A stretch of 64,000 nucleotides of DNA, taken from Nilaparvata lugens (lineage: Eukaryota; Arthropoda; Insecta; Hemiptera; Delphacidae). The stretch covers positions 8,346,837-8,410,836 of the forward strand of contig NC_052514.1 of assembly GCF_014356525.2 (NCBI RefSeq), written 5' to 3'. Every line of letters begins with the position of its first letter. Positions within the stretch are counted from its first letter, which is position 1. Shown in pieces: positions 10,954 to 20,400 of the stretch. The notes below the pieces were generated by a model that saw only the letters and a list, made by a program, of their open reading frames with translations, searched no databases and was not told where the DNA came from. A program made the translations under genes and the position numbers.

Positions 10954-12864
10954 TCACAGTTTCCCAAAAACGAACTTCTCGAAAAGCAATCTTCCCCACA
11001 AAGGTTGATCAGTAGGCACCAGATGTCCCGCATTCCTCACCATCACCTCACTCAGATTCCCAACCTTCTTCACATACCCAGCAACCTCCCCTTTCACTTT
11101 CCAAACTTTCCTCTCAGCTTTCTTCCAGCTTTTCGCGCCTTTCCACTTCATCTTCGTCAAAAAGTTTTCAGTCAGCGGATATGCGCAAATTATATCCAAC
11201 TGTCCGTTATAGAACACAACCTTATAATGATCTAACAGCTCCACCACCCAGGTTATCACCGATTTCAAGATGTCTTCCTTCATGTGCAATGCTGTAGTGA
11301 GACCGCTATCAAATTTTTTACCACCGACGTGGATACTATTCCTGAATTTCACACTGTTCACCAATTTGTCATGATCTCCAGTCCAGCCGTCGCTATTATC
11401 AGTGACAAGGTAATTATAATGTTGATCAAGACCTGTCACATTCTCCATATAGGGTTTGTAAGGATAATATACATACCCCAAGATATACTCCGAGAATATT
11501 TCGGTAGCTTTCCCCCACTTTTTTCTCCTAATATTCGACGCCACCAGACTCTCAGCTTTTTTCAACACTTTCAACGCATTACCATCAATAAACCCTAACT
11601 GATACAAAAAATCACCGTACCTCAACATGTTTACAGGGTCTGTTAACCCGTTCCCAATGAACAACCCTTTCAAATTAATTCTACTTTCAGGGTTTCTAGT
11701 GGGGTTATCCTTATGTATAGCGTACGCCAAAGCCGGAATATACTTCCCCGCATATGACTCACCCGTGATGAAGAATTCGTTTACCCTCAGATTGGGAAAA
11801 AGCTGGAAAAACTGGGAGATCGCTGACAACAACTGTTTTCCAACAATTGTTTGATTTTTGGCGTAGCCATGTTCAGAGTCTGTGAAACTATACCCCGACC
11901 CAACAGGGTTATCAATGAAGATCATGTTTGCCTTCTTGTGCCAGGTGTGAGTTCTTTTCAGTAGTTTTTTGCCCTTAAGGTAGAACGGACCGTTTTCCAC
12001 AAAAAATCCAAAAAGTGATGACGCCCCGGGGCCTCCATTGAGCCACAACGCTACGGGAGCGTTCTCCCAATCTAGCTGACTAGGAAAAAACCAGAAAAAC
12101 AAATTTGAGTTGAACTGCTTGTGAACTGTAAAATATCCCGCATAGCTGGTAAGCCCTTTGATAAAAGGTTTTACTTCAGAAAGTTTTCTAGCTTTGTCGG
12201 ATTCATCTCTCTCTAAATAAGGAGTAACAAACAGTGGTTCATTAGAATTCAAATCATTTACGAAACCAGAATTGAACTCGTTATGATGAATTGAGTTTGA
12301 ATAATCATCCGTTTCATTGGTCAAAAAATATGACAAATCCAAACTATCTTCATTATTTTCGAAGAATAACGCATTTTCAGAGTCTGTTTTCAACGACACT
12401 AAACTAGGTTCCAGCCCTTTATGAGGAAAACTTGGTTCAATAACGCCATTTCTATTCGAATTTGGAACAAAACTAGGTTTGACAGCTTCTTTTCCAACAG
12501 ATAAACCTATCTTCGATTGTACTAAGTCTTTTCCAACTGTGATTTGAGTCAAACTTGGAAGAGTGTCTTTCGGATGTTGATCAAGAATTGAATTCTTTTT
12601 GTGCGATGATTTAGTTACAATTGGTTCACTGACTTTTCTCTGTAGATCTGATTTCAGATGTGATTCAACAGCATTGTCTCTATGATGAGATGAACCTACA
12701 CGAGGAGAAACTCTTCCGTTTTTATAAAAATATTTACCATCGTCGTTGTGTGTTGATGAAACTACAATTGGTCCATTTTCTTCAACATTACCTATATTCT
12801 GCTTCCCCGATGTTGACTCTGCACAAAATACAACTAACAACAACAAAAACTTTAAGCACAACAT
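10954..12864 (-). CDS. Serine carboxypeptidase (S10, CPVL/vitellogenic type), complete, with long N-terminal extension
   Basis: An intronless frame of 636 codons. The signal peptide (MLCLKFLLLLVVFCAESTSG) is followed by a ~190-residue Ser/Asn/Lys-rich low-complexity segment (residues ~21-208) that the family normally lacks. The peptidase domain starts near EPLFVTPYL (209). Its motifs are WLNGGPGASS (274-283), FIDNPVGSGYSF, nucleophile Ser370 in GESYAG, Asp557 in YNGQLD and His614 in NAGHL, so the full catalytic triad is present. The protein is expected in the secretory pathway or lysosome, cleaving C-terminal residues; in insects such enzymes occur in gut and ovary. It is a paralogue of 1722-2825 on the same strand, ~8 kb apart. 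The lack of introns could reflect retroposition or a lineage-specific intronless family. The CDS start at 12864 is favoured because it gives a clean signal peptide. Confidence 0.93.
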   Translation of the reverse strand: MLCLKFLLLLVVFCAESTSGKQNIGNVEENGPIVVSSTHNDDGKYFYKNGRVSPRVGSSHHRDNAVESHLKSDLQRKVSEPIVTKSSHKKNSILDQHPKDTLPSLTQITVGKDLVQSKIGLSVGKEAVKPSFVPNSNRNGVIEPSFPHKGLEPSLVSLKTDSENALFFENNEDSLDLSYFLTNETDDYSNSIHHNEFNSGFVNDLNSNEPLFVTPYLERDESDKARKLSEVKPFIKGLTSYAGYFTVHKQFNSNLFFWFFPSQLDWENAPVALWLNGGPGASSLFGFFVENGPFYLKGKKLLKRTHTWHKKANMIFIDNPVGSGYSFTDSEHGYAKNQTIVGKQLLSAISQFFQLFPNLRVNEFFITGESYAGKYIPALAYAIHKDNPTRNPESRINLKGLFIGNGLTDPVNMLRYGDFLYQLGFIDGNALKVLKKAESLVASNIRRKKWGKATEIFSEYILGYVYYPYKPYMENVTGLDQHYNYLVTDNSDGWTGDHDKLVNSVKFRNSIHVGGKKFDSGLTTALHMKEDILKSVITWVVELLDHYKVVFYNGQLDIICAYPLTENFLTKMKWKGAKSWKKAERKVWKVKGEVAGYVKKVGNLSEVMVRNAGHLVPTDQPLWGRLLFEKFVFGKL

Positions 12865-13334
12865 TATGTTGTAGCTTGATCAAAACTCAAAAAACGACTG
12901 AAAACTTCCATCACTGCATCCCTAACTCGTAACCTATTTCAATCAAGTGTTTGCAAATAAAACTCCTATAACGTAATTACACTTTATCGCTCAATAAACT
13001 TCAGCTAAGTGATGTAAATTAAGTCATACATTGAAGGTATGTTTATCAGACATCGTAAAATACTTGAGAGATGTTGAAAAGTCAAGGAGACCGGTAAACT
13101 ATTAATACCACCTTACATGAAATTGCTATTCCATTACAAATGAAATTCACTTTATAATGTCAGCATACATTAGGAAAAACATCAATGCTTCATATTCGAA
13201 CAATGCTTACAGTTCAAAGTGAGACTAAATACAACAAATTTACAATCTTCACTTCAGACAAATCTAATCTTCATGTCAATAGAATTTGGGCGATTTTGTT
13301 TTACTGGGCGTGGATTGGATGAACCGCCTATAAT
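12865..13334. other. Upstream region of the carboxypeptidase gene
   Basis: AT-rich non-coding DNA expected to hold the promoter of the minus-strand carboxypeptidase. I see no distinct promoter motif that I would defend. Confidence 0.4.
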
Positions 13335-13812
13335 AACCTCTTAATAATTCAGGTCAATAAAACAATCATTTGCAAACAATAAACTTATATTCATGTTCTT
13401 TGAATGTGTACACAGAAAATTGTAGATTTGATCAAACGACATTTGGAGTTTACTTGATTATTCCTAATGAATGAAATTTATTTTCATTGATATTTCATTT
13501 TAATATTGTTTCACTGTACGTTTATTGTCAATTAAAGGCCCGGTCACACTGAGAGCCATTTACGATGTGTGAATTATAACTATACATCGTAGATCGCTCT
13601 CAGTGTGACCGGGCCTTTAATTAACAATGAACGTACAGTGAAGCAATTAACAATCAAATATCAATAAAAATAAATTTCATTCATCAGGGATCATCGAGTA
13701 AATTCCAAATGTCGTTTGAACAAATCTACAATTTTCTGTGTATATATTTTAAGAGCATGAATATGAGTTTATTGTTTGAAAATGGTTGTTTTATTGACTT
13801 GAATTATTAATT
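13335..13812. repeat. Long foldback element (~225-bp arms)
   Basis: The two halves are inverted copies around ~13578. The innermost arms are AAAGGCCCGGTCACACTGAG and its complement. Outer landmarks such as AAAATTGTAGATTTG and CAATAAACTTATATTCATG recur inverted on the right (13690-13800). Arms are ~90% matched. As RNA it would form a long hairpin. Confidence 0.8.
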
Positions 13813-14095
13813 AACAATGAAATACGCTTGTTCAACGATCTACCTGTCAATGTGAGGAATATGCAGGGGAGTGACTATAAAATTAAAATAGTTAGATGGC
13901 TGAACAATAACCCGTTCTCCACCATGAGTGAATATTTTTATGCACACAATGACAACATAGCCTGACCTGCCATCTTAGAAGTAATTTCATGACGTCATCT
14001 ATCCAGTTCACTGGTCATTGATGAAGAAAAAGGAATAAGAACTGAGATATAGATAAATACAGAATGTTTACGAACTCACTACCAACACTCTAGGG

Positions 14096-14385
14096 CATTG
14101 TTCGTGGGTGAAAAAACATATCTAAACATCATATTTAAATTGTCCGGAAGTCTTCAGTTACTCACACTTCGGCCATTTTGCTTTTTCATAATTATTATAG
14201 TTTTTTTGTAGCTTTGTCTAGTTGTTATAAATGATAGTGCAAAGTTTCAATTTTGTATTTTTTACCATTAGTTAGAAAAAAAAATAATAAGTGAAGAAAA
14301 CAAAATGGGCGCTGTGTGAGTAACTGAAGACTTCCGGACATTTCAAATATGATATTTAGATATGTTTTACCCAGGAACAATTCCC
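14096..14385. repeat. Foldback element (~85-bp arms)
   Basis: The left arm at about 14098-14180 (ACATATCTAAACATCATATT, GTCCGGAAGTCTTCAGTTAC) recurs inverted at about 14300-14372. The centre is unpaired AT-rich sequence. Confidence 0.75.
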
Positions 14386-14474
14386 CAGAGTATTGGTATG
14401 GAGTTCGTGAACCTCCTGTATGGATAGAGGATCGTGGACGGGCCCTTGGATGTGAGTATGTGTAACCGGATGTT

Positions 14475-14731
14475 GGAGTGATCCGTGGTCTAGTCGATAG
14501 AGTGCTTGCGTAGCAGCATAGAGATCCCGGGTTCTCAAACCCTCTTAACACCAAAAGTTTTTTTAAACAGATCACTCCCGTGTTATAGGATGGGCACGTT
14601 AAACTGTCGGTCCCGGCTGAAGTATGACAGTCGTAAGGCCCATTGACGGCTTTAATTATATATTCAGGCGGTGGGACCATCCCGCAAGGGACTCCCCACC
14701 AACAAAAGCCATACGAATTTACTTTTACTTT
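14475..14731 (+). mobile_element. tRNA-derived SINE with 10-bp target-site duplication
   Basis: The head resembles a tRNA with Pol III boxes: A box-like TGGTCTAGTCGATAGAGTGC and B box-like GGTTCTCAAACC. The body contains GGGCACGTTAAACTGTCGG and TGACAGTCGTAAGGCCC, shared with 40317-40452. The tail is ACTTTTACTTT. ACCGGATGTT stands immediately before (14465-14474) and after (14732-14741) the element, a perfect 10-bp target duplication typical of LINE-mobilised SINEs. Confidence 0.85.
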
Positions 14732-14877
14732 ACCGGATGTTAATTTAATACTTCAAAATACACTTAATTCTATTTCTAATCGAGTATACTAGAAATCTGG
14801 AGCTATAGGTTTTGGAAGCTGAAGTAAATTAATGTTTTTTTTCAGTTTATTAGAGATTTATGATCGATGCACCGAAG

Positions 14878-15120
14878 GGTGCGACCACATTGGGTGCGTA
14901 TATGTGCAAGTGCACGCTTGGTTATGCATGACCAAGATAAGAAACAAACTATGGAGAGAGCAAACTGTAGGAACTCTCACACTGAACGCATGGACATACT
15001 AGTTGCGTTCAGTGTGAGCAGCTACAGGCATGTCACAACATTTTTCTATGGCCCTTTCAAGATTTTGTTTTTCTACTCATGCATGATCTGACGTGCACTT
15101 GCATATTATACGCATCCATT
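14878..15120. repeat. Foldback element
   Basis: TTGGGTGCGTATATGTGCAA with GTGCACG at the left is mirrored by CGTGCACTTGCATATTATAC GCATCCA at the right. Inside, CACACTGAACGCA and TGCGTTCAGTGTG form a second inverted pair. Confidence 0.65.
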
Positions 15121-15141
15121 GTGATAATACACCAAGTGCCG

Positions 15142-15290
15142 GTTGCACAAAAGCCGGTTAATTTTTAACCGTGATTAATTCCACGAGAACCAATCAAAGA
15201 GGCCGACTTATCAAGGAGGCCTTCTCTGATTGGTTCTCGTGAAATTAATTCGGTTAAAATTTAACTGGCTTTTGTGCAACTCTAACTGCC
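15142..15290. repeat. Foldback MITE with GTTGCACAAAAGCC ends
   Basis: Terminal inverted repeats GTTGCACAAAAGCCGGTTAA and its near-complement AACTGGCTTTTGTGCAAC, with the internal inverted pair CACGAGAACCAATCA and TGATTGGTTCTCGTG. About 150 bp in total. Confidence 0.8.
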
Positions 15291-15676
15291 AAACTAGTGT
15301 CTCGTTAGTTTATAAATTATTGGCAGTCTTCCTATTATGAGCTAAACTGCTCAAGAAGCAGTTATTATCTTTCAATAATATTGATAAGAAATCGAGTCTC
15401 ATGATTATTTTAGAAAAGACTTTTTCCTCGAAACAGTATTATGGCTGATATGGCTGAAAGAAGATGTTATTATCAGTAGAATATCTGTAACTAAACTTCT
15501 ATATTGAAGCCAGTTTTAAACGTTGCGTTTTCAGTTACTGTTGTTGATATCCAGTTTTGATGAACCATTTACAACTAACTTACTTATTCAAGTAAGTGAG
15601 TTATAACTTCTAACATAATTATAGCGCTAACATAATGCAAACTAAGAAAGCTATAGGCATTAAATGGTTGATTTAC

Positions 15677-15804
15677 CTCAAGTTTGGCGCTGTTCTGGAA
15701 TATGGTTTGTGCCTTGTGCGTGAGCTGTGCGAAACAGGAACTGAGAGTCGACATTTTCTGACGGGCAGAAAAAAGCATTTCGGGATCATCGCTGTCTAGA
15801 TCAC
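15677..15804 (-). CDS. GOPC: GOPC (PIST/CAL) coding exon 2
   Basis: A 128-nt exon with acceptor AACAG/GT and donor GAG/GTAAAT. Joined to the exon at 16910-16997 it gives G plus 42 residues: [42 protein letters not shown]. This matches the start of the first coiled-coil region of GOPC (vertebrate [20 protein letters not shown]). GOPC is a Golgi/trans-Golgi scaffold with coiled coils and one PDZ domain that binds Rho/Rab GTPases, golgin-160 and membrane-protein tails and governs their traffic. Intron length to the previous exon is 1105 bp and the phase fits (1). The following exons (rest of coiled coil, PDZ) are not found to the left in this window. Confidence 0.9.
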
Positions 15805-16909
15805 CTGTTGAGAACACACAATTTATTCTAGACACAGATAGTTTGTATAATTTTAGTAGAAAAAGACAAGCTTCGACGATAATACATTGGATTATATTAA
15901 AAATTGTTGTAGTTGAATTTAGGAAAGTTTACCAGATCTGCAGCAACTTCTGCAAATTCTCCTCCATTCGTACAGGGAAATTTTCCTGGCATAAGAGTAA
16001 TTAATGTTATTAAATGTCTATAATATTGAAAATTATTATAAATCTAGATTATATATATCTTTTGTTCGGCCTACATATTTTGATAGAGAGTTCTATTATT
16101 ATTATATTATTTTATGAAGACATCAGGCAAACCTTACTTGATATAAAACATCTAAATGGCAAATAAGGAATAATATACTGGACATTTCATCAAATACAAA
16201 GAATTACTCTCTGATTTTATCAATATATGATAAAATTAGCCTACCTATTATCGTTATCGTAAGTAGACGATAAACTTCCAAAATATTGAGTCAGATACTT
16301 TGATCTACGTACGATATCCCAACTCTTTAAATGAGCGAATTGTAAATAGCCTAACATTGTCTTATACAATATTATAATAGAACTTTCTAATAATAGTTTA
16401 AGCCTACCACTATAATGTATGAATACTTTTTTAAGGCAGAAATGAATGACAAATCTGCCAGTAGGCTATACTTGCTGAGCATTTGAAACCTAACCATAAA
16501 TTAACTTTTAATGCTTGTTTAGGTTATAGGTATTTGAAGGATATCTGCAAGTTGCAAGTAAAGTAATGACAATAAAACAGAATGTAGTAAGAGAAGTTAT
16601 GATACACATAAAAGTCAAATAGTTTTGATGTATAACCGAGACGTATTTCATTTGTGCCGACCAAAGATTGGAATGGGCAATTTCTGAAGCAATTATAACG
16701 GCTGCTATCAACAAGGTTATGGTGTAGAATTACTCTACAATTACTGTCAAGTTGACAAATTCAACGCAAGCAAATCATGTAAGGATAATAAAAAGAAAAT
16801 TAAATATTAATTTTAGGATACAAAATTTGAATTGAGTCTGAAGTGGAATACAACACGTCAATGGATCACATCGATACGATGAAACAAAAAGCTTGTAGTT
16901 ATAGCTTAC
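15805..16909 (-). other. GOPC intron 1
   Basis: A 1105-bp AT-rich intron, GTAAGC at the donor and AACAG at the acceptor. No element or coding sequence is recognised inside. Confidence 0.7.
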
Positions 16910-16997
16910 CCAACAGAATATCCAAATCAACAAATGCTTTATCAAATTCTTTCTCTAAAATATCTAACCATCGAAAACTAACAGCCGTAACTGACAT
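16910..16997 (-). CDS. GOPC: GOPC (PIST/CAL) first coding exon
   Basis: The start codon is at 16995-16997 and the donor G/GTAAGC at 16909-16908. The 88 nt encode 29 residues plus one base: [20 protein letters not shown] then AFVDLDILL. This matches the conserved GOPC N-terminus ([23 protein letters not shown]), without the Gly/Ala-rich leader seen in vertebrates. It is the first coding exon, so the promoter should lie a short way to the right (17.0-17.9 kb). Confidence 0.9.
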
Positions 16998-17412
16998 TTT
17001 TTATTGAAATTTCGAATTAGAAATTACAGAAGATGGAGACTGTAAACACTGAATTGCATTGTAGTCCGTCGGCTGCATGGTAAATATGCCTTCTCGATCA
17101 GAGCTTGAACTATCTTTATTTTTGACAGCTTCTAAATAAACAGTTGTTATTCTGTGAATAACTGAAAGAGGCTTATATGAATAATTATTTGTTGAATTGA
17201 ACACAAATCATCCAAATTGTTTAGAACCTCTATAAAAATCCAGAACATGATAGGAGCTCCTGTTATCGTATTTTGTCTTAACGTGACAGTTGAATCGATC
17301 ATTGATACGTCATAAAGTTTGACCGTCTTCAAATGTTTTTGAAAGCAAACACAGTAAGATGGCCCAGTTAGTTCTACCAGAGGAAACTTCTATAATATTG
17401 AAGTATTCAAGT

Positions 17413-17493
17413 ATAAGTATTGCTGTATTCTGTGGTTCTATAAGTATTGCTGTATTCTGTGGTTCTATAAGTATTGCTGTATTCTGTGGTTCT
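17413..17493. repeat. 27-bp minisatellite, three exact copies
   Basis: The unit ATAAGTATTGCTGTATTCTG TGGTTCT is repeated exactly three times. It lies ~400 bp upstream of the GOPC start codon. The in-frame reading in either direction is incidental. Confidence 0.9.
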
Positions 17494-20400
17494 ACCCATA
17501 TAAAGTACAAAGCAACTATCAATAAAAAGAAGCATTGTACAAATTCTATGGCAAAACACTGAATAATTGAAGCCATATTCATTAGCAGCAATTCCACCAC
17601 CTAGCGGTAATCACCCACTTTAGTAAGAGTGGAGAAAAGTTGCAGTCCATTTAAAACAACCTCTGACTTGAAGGAATATACAGAAAGTTGGAAAACCAAA
17701 AAGTTGGAATACATCGGCGATGTTGCCGTGCTGAAGCGGACAGTTCTGTAGTCTTCAGTGAGTGACCTATCAACAGCTCATTATATTCATAAGTAGTTTC
17801 CTCTCTGAAAGCACTGAATTGATTGAGTCTGATCAACAACTTGGCAACTGCACTTCTTTCCAACTTTATACATCACTGTGATTGGCTGATCTCACTCCAT
17901 TCCTCTGCTCCACCTATTCCTACAAGATGAGGTTGTTTTAAATGTTCTTACTATTAAGGTCTTTAGTAGTGTATGGTTGTGGGAGAAACTGACGGTAGGT
18001 TGTAGACCTACTGTAGCTCTATAGTCTGTATAGAATAATATGAGACTTGGCCCTCCATTCGAAGAAGTAACTTACATCCTCACTAAAATTCTACATACAC
18101 TCCAGCATCCATTTCAAACGATAACTAATCATATCAAATTTTATATAAAAAAAAATTTAAATTTAGAAAAGATACATCAATTTTATATTTTAATTCAGAA
18201 GCAGTTCAAATTTTAACTTATTTCAATTTATAATATGACAAAACTTTTACATTCAATCAGCTTTGTTACTTCTGTAAAATTGCGGCCTTTTCACATTTCT
18301 AATTCAACCACAGAATTGTATGTAGAATAACCTCTAATATTCCAGTATAGTGATAAAAATATTATAAAGTTGAAGAATAAAAAGGAAATTTTCTATGAAA
18401 TTGGAAACATCACAAAATTAATTTTCATTTTGAATAACACTTCTCTCAGAATTATGGAGTCGTCACAAGTGAGAATTACAAATCAAAATAACGGGGAGAA
18501 TGTATCCTTTTCATTAGTGTCTGGATCATTTTTATCCGACCTATATATTTATTCATAATTTATATTGATCAGGTTTGTCAATGTGGAGACATTTTGAGCA
18601 GAAAACATGACATTTTTGACATGCTGGAAACTTTTCTGTTTCAAAAGATAAGTGGGTTGTGGAACCGAGAAAGTTTCTCAGAAATAATTATTTTTCCAGA
18701 TGACAAAAGTTGGAAGAATGTATTTTGGCCTCTCAGTAGTTTTAAAGTCTAATGAGAGCGGTTAAATGGTGTTCCATCATTGTGCTATCAATAGCTGGGA
18801 CAAGAGAAACATGAGACAAAACGTTAGAAGATTCAGCGACTGCAATTCACATAATTATGTCAGAATTGGTTAAATGGGATGCGGTAATGCTATTTATAAG
18901 GAATGCTGCCAATCTGCTAAGACCCATTATTGGGTGACAACTTCATTTCAAACTCCATGCAATGAACAGTAGGATTTAGTTTTAGTTTATATTTATGGGC
19001 TACGGACTGGGCTTTTCTTAGCACGTATTTAGTCATAGTATGACACTTTTGCTCTAAGACAGGGTGCGTTATTAATCAAATAATTTTTTCAAACGTAACA
19101 AGAAAAATTAAACATTTTCAATAAAATGTAAGCAAATTTCGCCTATCTGATGGCATATTTGTGTTGCTTTTGTCAAGCTCTATCATTCTTGATAGTTTGA
19201 ACCAACTTTTTTCCTTTTTAGTAATGTATTTAAAATAAGTTCTATTTAAAATTTAAAATAATGTAAGGTTAACTTTTCAAGAAGAGAAAGTCAAGAGTTT
19301 TCAAGGTCAATTTTTATTATTCTTCGATCATACGCACTAAACAACTATCAATATTGATCAATCAATTAATTTTAATATCCTAAATATATCAATAGTAATC
19401 AATTTATATGTAGCAATTAATAATAACCATAATGTTTATAATCAGTGGAGTATCATAGACAAATATTACAATAATTTTTTTACGGTTTTCAATTTTATCA
19501 TTCTTAGCGAAATTATTTACAGCGGTAGAAATTAATTTAATTAAAATCAACATCGTTACAAACGACCAAAAACATACACATAGTAAACTAGTGAGGTGTC
19601 TTGAAATTTCATCCAAGATCATCAATTTAATTAATGTGAAATACCAGAAATGATAACAAAATTAATATATAAAAAACAATTGAATAAAAAATATATTTAT
19701 ACCGCAATGAGCTAATTATTTACATGAATGGACAACATCATTGTCATCTAACTTTGTATAGTAAATATATAGAGTATTTTTCATTCTCCCGTTAGATGGA
19801 CTACTCATAATTATCATTAGAACCTTAGTCACCGAACAAAGTAGTGACTGACTACAAGAATCGTGTAGGAAAATTCATGACAATACAATATTATCTACAT
19901 ACAAACAGTCAAACATACCACCAGTTGTTATTAAAACTAATTATTTAAATAAAAACCGTATTTAAACATGAAATTATCAGACTGATTACACAAGGGCACT
20001 CTACTTAAATATGTTGTATTATTTTGTTGGGGATCTATGATGAGTATTATTCGGCATTTGGATGATTTTATCACCAAATTATTACGATACAACGTCTTCA
20101 ACATTAATATTACACTACAGATTTCACATTATTCGATATAATTGTTGAGTTTAATAGTAGTAGTTTTGAAGAGTGGTGTTCCAATAGTTTTTCAAATTCA
20201 TCAGTGAATTGCTGGGAAATTAATCTACAAAAGATGCAGAGATTTCATTTCCAAGATTTCAAATCAGTAATATACATACAATATTCTCACTTATGAAAGG
20301 GGAGTACGGTACATTTGTGATAATCGACATTTTTAAAATTAGAACGATAAGTGATTCAGATTTTAAAATTATCTTAGTTTTTTCAAGTGAGAGAAAATAT

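Noticed and set aside
14225..14680. 151-codon minus-strand open frame
   Set aside because: It runs across the antisense of the SINE and part of a foldback element; its GC-rich residues come from the SINE body.
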